Shown here piece after piece: positions 59,571 to 64,000 of a DNA stretch of 64,000 nt (within the stretch, counting starts at the first letter, position 1; the number at the start of each line of letters is the position of its first letter). Source of the stretch: Odobenus rosmarus divergens (Eukaryota > Chordata > Mammalia > Carnivora > Odobenidae). A program made the translations under genes and the position numbers. The stretch is from assembly GCF_000321225.1 (NCBI RefSeq), contig NW_004450276.1, positions 4,692,036 through 4,756,035 of the forward strand. Direction: 5' to 3'. The notes below the pieces were generated by a model that searched no databases, was not told where the DNA came from, and was given only the letters and a program-made list of their open reading frames with translations.

Positions 59571-59762
59571 GGGCACCTGGGTGGCTCAGCTGGTTGGGCG
59601 ACTGCCTTCGGCTCAGGTCATGATCCTGGAGTCCCGGAATCGAGTCCCACGTCGGGCTCCTTGCTCAGCGGGGTGTCTGCTTCTCCCTCTGACCCTCTTC
59701 CCTCTCGTGCTCTCTATCTTTCATTCTCTCTCTCTCAAATAAAATAAATAAAAAAAAAAAAT
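59571..59762 (+). mobile_element. Carnivore SINE, first of a double insertion
   Basis: The type is 'gatcctggagtcccggaatc' / 'ctctgaccctcttccctc'. It is flanked by 'ttaaatctgatgagaggg' at 59553-59570 and again at 59764-59781, a perfect 18-base duplication. Confidence 0.97.
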
Positions 59763-59781
59763 CTTAAATCTGATGAGAGGG

Positions 59782-59968
59782 GAGCCCGGGTGGCTCAGTC
59801 GTTAAGCGCCTGCCTTAGGCTCAGGTCGTGATCCCGGGGTCCTAGGATCGAGCCCCGCATCGGGCTCCCTGCTCCGCGGGAAGCCTGCTTCTCTCTCTCC
59901 CCCTCCGCCCGCTTGTGTTCCCTCTCTTGCTGTCTCTCTGTCAAATAAATAAATAAAATCTTTAAAAA
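59782..59968 (+). mobile_element. Carnivore SINE, second of a double insertion
   Basis: This is the other common subtype ('cctaggatcgagccccgcat', 'ctccgcgggaagcctgcttc'). It entered at the target copy right of the first SINE. A third, slightly altered target copy 'aatctggtgagag' (about 59975-59987) follows it. Confidence 0.95.
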
Positions 59969-59989
59969 TCAATCAATCTGGTGAGAGAT

Positions 59990-60407
59990 GGCAAAGTCAG
60001 AACTCCGCAGAGGGCAAAAGCAGAGAAAAGGCCACACACCATCACTTAATAATAATTGTCATCTGGTCACATTTTTAAAATAAAATGAACTGACTAGCCT
60101 CTAATTCCATGAAGGAGAGAGCTGTGTCTTTTCTCTTTATCTCCACTAAATCACACAGGGCTTGACACCTAGTGGTGCCTAACGATGTCTGGACACAAGA
60201 GTGTGTGTTCCGCTAGAATAACAGCTGTAGCATATCCCCTAATATCCCTAACATTCTGTTTGGGATTCTATAATAGAAAAACTAGCTTAAAAAGGAATAA
60301 ACTGATATAAGGAGAGTTGGTAGCAACGTCTTAACACTAAAAACACCTAACTCTGTACATTATAAACTTTCAAACACAGGAATATATTCTGCTATTTTAT
60401 AAGCTGA
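59990..60407. other. Unassigned stretch
   Basis: Nothing recognised. Confidence 0.35.
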
Positions 60408-60441
60408 AAGCGTCCATCAACTGGTGAATGGATAAAGAAGA

Positions 60442-60478
<37 letters not shown>

Positions 60479-60885
60479 GCGCATGCGCGATGGAATATTA
60501 CTCAACCATAAAAAAGAATGAGATCTTCCCATTTGCATCCACATGGATGGAACTAGAGAGTATAATACTAAGTGAAATAAATCAGTCAGAGAAAGACAAA
60601 TGCCATATGATTTCACTCATGTGTGGAGTGCAAGAAACAAAAAAACGAAGTGGGTATAAAAAGACAAATCAAAAACAGACTCTTAGCTATAGAGAACAAA
60701 CTGGTGGTTACCGGAGGGGAGGAGGGTACAGGGATGGGGGAAGTAAGTGGAGGGGATTACAAGTACACTTACTGTGATGATCACTGAGTAATATACAGGA
60801 TTGTTGAATCACTATATTGTAAACCTGAAACTCATACAACATTGTACATTAATTGCGTTGGAAATGAAATGAAATGAAATGATAA
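60408..60885 (+). mobile_element. Carnivore L1 3' end, 5'-truncated
   Basis: It begins 'gtccatcaactggtgaatgg' and encodes the C-terminal ORF2 text starting MEYYSTIKKNEIFPF at 60490. The 3' UTR includes 'acaaactggtggttaccgga', 'tatattgtaaacctgaaact' and a (GAAAT)n tail (60861-60881). A CA microsatellite sits just before the coding remnant. Confidence 0.94.
60444..60490. repeat. (CA)n microsatellite ending in a CG-rich alternating tract
   Basis: About 16 CA units run into 'cgcgcgcatgcgcg', an alternating purine-pyrimidine tract with Z-DNA potential. Confidence 0.96.
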
Positions 60886-62250
60886 AATAAAGAGGGAGGA
60901 ACATACAATCCTAAAGACATATGGCAAGGCTTAAGAAAGTGTGCTGTGTAAGTAACAGACTAAAATGTCAGGCCCAGAAGGCCCTTTATTACTTCTTCTG
61001 TGGCAGGAATTTACGGCCTAAAGTTTCTACCACCAAAATTTGCAAAAAAAATTAAGTTTTTGCTTGGACTGATTTAAGTCCCAAATCTTTATCAAATCCT
61101 TAAGAATCACAGAGCTATTTAGCTGCTTTGTAAGGATTTGAGAAGTATGTGGCTGCTTCTAAGCTGGAAGAGAAAGCAAACTAGCTAAGCCAAGGAGATT
61201 TTCTGGAAAGAATGTTCTGTGGTGTTCTTCATCTGAAGCACTAACTAGAAATTGCACATTCAGATGTTTCCTTCAAAAAACACCTATTTAGTTTGGTAAC
61301 TAAGCTGTCTAATTCTCTGTAGTTAGCAATATTTACTCAGTCTCTGTTTGTTTTTAAAGATGTTTCAGAAGGGAAAATTATTAGAGTCATCACATGTTTT
61401 ACATAAAAATAAGTTAGATTTCAAAATAGTAATATGGTAATAGTAAATGGCCAATTTTTATGTGATAAAGGCCGTATGAAATTACAGGATCACAAAAAAA
61501 ATTGCATACATTTAGAGAAATGTTTTGATAAATATTTTAGAAAGAGCAAAACTCTACTGAAAAATTATCATGTCAAAGACATTTGTAATAAAATCAATAA
61601 ACTGGGAATCAGACTATATGCCCACTCTCATTTACCAATTGTAAGACTTACAAGGGCCATCAAATGCCTTTATTTATCAAAGAAATGACTGAATAAAACC
61701 AGTTGCCCTAAAATCTGGATTCTAATTAGGATGAAAGAGATATACAATGTACCATTCCCTGAAGGGTCAATTTTATTTCAATGATCAAATGCTTAATGGA
61801 GAATAAGAAAGTATAAGCAGTACTAAAAATCCCCTAAAAATATTAATCTAGTTTCAGTAAGGACTTGCACTTTGGAAAACAAAGCCACAAATTCTAAAAC
61901 ATTCTAATCATGTTGTATCAGAAAGGACAGGTATTCTGCCGTTGTTACTACCCAGCTTTTAAGCAAGAGAGCATTAATTTAAATCATTCAATGGAAGGGA
62001 TGTAAGATTTAATACACCACTGTCTCTTTGCTCTGAGGCATATGCATGGCATATTGTCTCTACCTTCCAAAATCTTATGATCTAAACAGGAAAAAAATAA
62101 AATCAATAATACAAGAATTAAATATTACAAAAAATCTTTCCGGAGACATCACAAAGCAATGTATTGTTACTTACAAAGTGCATTATGACAATCTTTGCCT
62201 TTCTTTTGGAAAGGTATATATAAAATCTAATTATTTTTATTGTTAATTCA
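60886..62250. other. Unassigned AT-rich stretch
   Basis: No gene or family was recognised. Frames at 61434-61688 and 62046-62246 are AT-driven and lack known features. Confidence 0.4.
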
Positions 62251-62310
62251 ATGCCAAGCGCTACATTATTGTGCTTGCACTACAATAAATATTAACTTAT
62301 TACAATATGA
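62250..62310 (-). mobile_element. Possible MIR fragment, antisense
   Basis: 'atgccaagcgctacattatt' and 'aaatattaacttattacaat' resemble the reversed MIR end. Short and weak. Confidence 0.35.
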
Positions 62311-62689
62311 GATTCAGAAAGTAGCCAGACTTGGTAACACAAATAATTCAAAAAAAGGAAAGAAATCCTTTGTCTCTGAGTCATAAAAACTCTGCAAGGG
62401 ATTCACATTTCTTTTGGCAAGATGAATTTTCAGAAGGCTTAATAAGGAAGTACAAAATTGATTTCGAATAAAAGCAACACATATTTTAATGAAGTGATTA
62501 AGTGCTAACCACTGAGAAAATAAATGATTCAGCATTCCTTCAGATTTGCCTAAGAACTTGGCTGTATGTGGCCAACAGGAAAATTAGTTATAACACATAT
62601 AATCACATGGATTTGATCCCTTCATTCTCAGCCCCTGACTGCTTTTCTCCCAGATTTCTTTACTTTCGTGATGCCTTTTCCTCCCCGCC

Positions 62690-63845
62690 AGCATTCCCAT
62701 TGGCTTCAAAACTTTCTACCCCAGGATTCCTTCAAAACTGCTCTCAGAAATCATTAATGACCTCCATGTTGCTACCTCCAATGATCAATTCTCAGGCATC
62801 GTACTTGACCTCAGAGCAGTCTTCATCTTGGTTAATCACACCTTCCTCTTTAATACACTCTTTTTGGTGGATAACACAGCCACTTGGTTCTTCCCCTACC
62901 TACGTGGTCTCTTTGCTAGTTCCTCTTCTTTTCCCTACTTCTGAATGTTGAATTACCCAAGGGCTTGGTCTTTGACTTCCTTCCTATCTCCATTCACACC
63001 CTACATGACCTCCTCCATTGCCTGTAGTTCTAAACACCATCCTTGTATCTCCATCAGAGAGTGTCTATCTCCAGTGTGAAACATTCTCCTGAACTCTAGA
63101 TTTGAATATCCAACTGCCAACCTGATTCTTTCACGATGATGTGTATGAAGCATGGACGTTAAATTGAAAACGTCCAAAACAAAACTCCTGGTCTTCCCCA
63201 GCTCCCACTCAAATCAGAGTCTTTATCATTTCCGTCAACAGCAACCCCATCCTTCTAGCTTCTCAGGCCAAACACCACGGTTCCTTAATCTATCAGGAAA
63301 TCGAGAAGGCACTACTTTTAGAGCCTACTTTAGATCCTTCTAGAATCTGGCTACTTGTTGCCACTTTCACAGCTACCTCTCTCCAGCAAGCCCACCGCCA
63401 GCTCTCAGCTGGATTGTTGCAATCGCCCCAAAATAGATTTCCTTGCTTAATCTTTGCTGTCTTGTAATATATTCTCAGAGGAGTGGCCAGAGTGTGACAT
63501 ACATGAGTCAGATCATGTTACTCCTCTACTCACATGACCCTGAAATGCCTCCACATTTTATTCAGAATAAGGGCCAAATCCCAATGACCTTCAAGAGTCT
63601 ACACATCAGGTCTCCTGGTTACTCGTCTTGCTTCATCACCCACCATTCTCCTCCCACCTCACTGGGCTGCAGTCACGCTGGCCTCTTGACCTCTGCTCAG
63701 ATTTTACCATCTCAAGGACACCTACCCTGACCACCCTATTTAATAAAGGAAACTGTTTGCCACCCCACCCCCTTAACCTTTCCTGCTGTTTTCTTTTTTT
63801 CCACAATACTTGTTATCTTCAAACGTATTTTAAAATGCATTTATT
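62690..63845 (+). mobile_element. L2 LINE reverse-transcriptase and 3' region, sense
   Basis: Successive landmarks are 'aatcattaatgacctccatg', 'gtacttgacctcagagcagt', 'gaatatccaactgccaacct', 'aacgtccaaaacaaaactcc', 'gctggattgttgcaatcgcc', 'gagtcagatcatgttactcc' and 'ctaccctgaccaccctattt'. These run through the L2 reverse transcriptase to near its 3' UTR in native order. The frames at 62502-62951 and 63443-63999 are fragments of this dead element, partly shifted. Confidence 0.85.
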
Positions 63846-64000
63846 TTTTTTTAAAGATTTTAATTATTTATTTGACAGAGAGAGAGACAGCAAGAGAGGG
63901 AACACAAGCAGGGGGAGTGGGAGAGGGAGAAGCAGGCTTCCCGCCGAGCAGGGAGCCCGATGCGGGGCTCGATCCCAGGACCCCGGGATCATGACCTGAA
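63846..64000 (-). mobile_element. Young carnivore SINE, antisense, cut by window end
   Basis: The T-run and 'aaagattttaattatttatt' tail start the copy. The body and B-box region are intact up to the window edge, so the head lies beyond 64000. It closely resembles the copies at 35989 and 52936. Confidence 0.95.

Noticed and set aside
62502..62951. 149-codon frame
   Set aside because: It lies largely over L2 sense sequence but not in a continuous L2 frame. There is no independent protein similarity.
63628..63999. 123-codon frame at the right edge
   Set aside because: It is L2 3' sequence read through into an antisense SINE.
1..64000. CRISPR array, operons, ribosome binding sites, prophage or other bacterial systems
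   Set aside because: No regularly spaced repeats or bacterial-style coding density occur. The SINE, LINE, MIR and LTR content is mammalian.

Overview
The window is mammalian, from a carnivoran and most likely an arctoid caniform (bear, seal or mustelid side). The evidence is 19 tRNA-derived SINEs of the Carnivora SINEC type. Each has a tRNA-like head with A and B boxes, a CT-rich middle, a tail of AATAAA units and an A-run. The wording of these copies matches bear and seal type SINEs rather than the dog-type consensus as I remember them. Carnivore-type L1 3' ends (55147-55385, 60408-60885) agree. No subfamily was checked against a database.

I find no convincing protein-coding gene or exon. 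The longest open frames (up to 171 codons) fall inside L1, L2 or SINE sequence, or show no recognisable protein. The base composition is AT-rich with few CpGs and no CpG island. This is intergenic DNA or the inside of a very long intron.

Layout. 0-9 kb: SINEs, an unexplained 180-base direct duplication (1372-1551 and 2711-2888), a U6 snRNA pseudogene (3919-4016), MER5A-type and MIR fragments, and a long L2 (6895-8738). 9-21 kb: a Tigger1-derived DNA transposon (9054-9460), an old L1 3' end split by a SINE (11190-12240), two MaLR-type LTRs (14600-15082, 17878-18398), and long unassigned stretches. 21-27 kb: a degenerate sense-strand L1 (about 22000-26780) with two younger SINEs in or against it. 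27-41 kb: mostly unassigned DNA with SINEs, three of them at 34947-36182, plus L1, L2 and MIR pieces. 41-50 kb: an LTR with an internal duplication (41292-42194), a 1 kb antisense L2 (42570-43640), a solo-LTR-like element (45463-45928) and simple repeats. 50-57 kb: a retroposed antisense 28S rRNA fragment (50887-51016), an antisense HAL1/L1 ORF1 region, and a nested antisense L1 (53790-56670) holding a MER2-type transposon, a SINE and a younger L1 tail. 57-64 kb: L2 and L1 pieces, a double SINE insertion in one target (59553-59985), and a SINE cut by the window end.

There are no genes to work together. What the window records is successive LINE-driven insertion: L1-type enzymes placed SINEs, a U6 copy and a 28S rRNA piece, many with readable target-site duplications (TSDs). 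I found no new molecular system. The most informative items are the 28S rRNA insertion, the 180-base duplication and the repeatedly used SINE targets.
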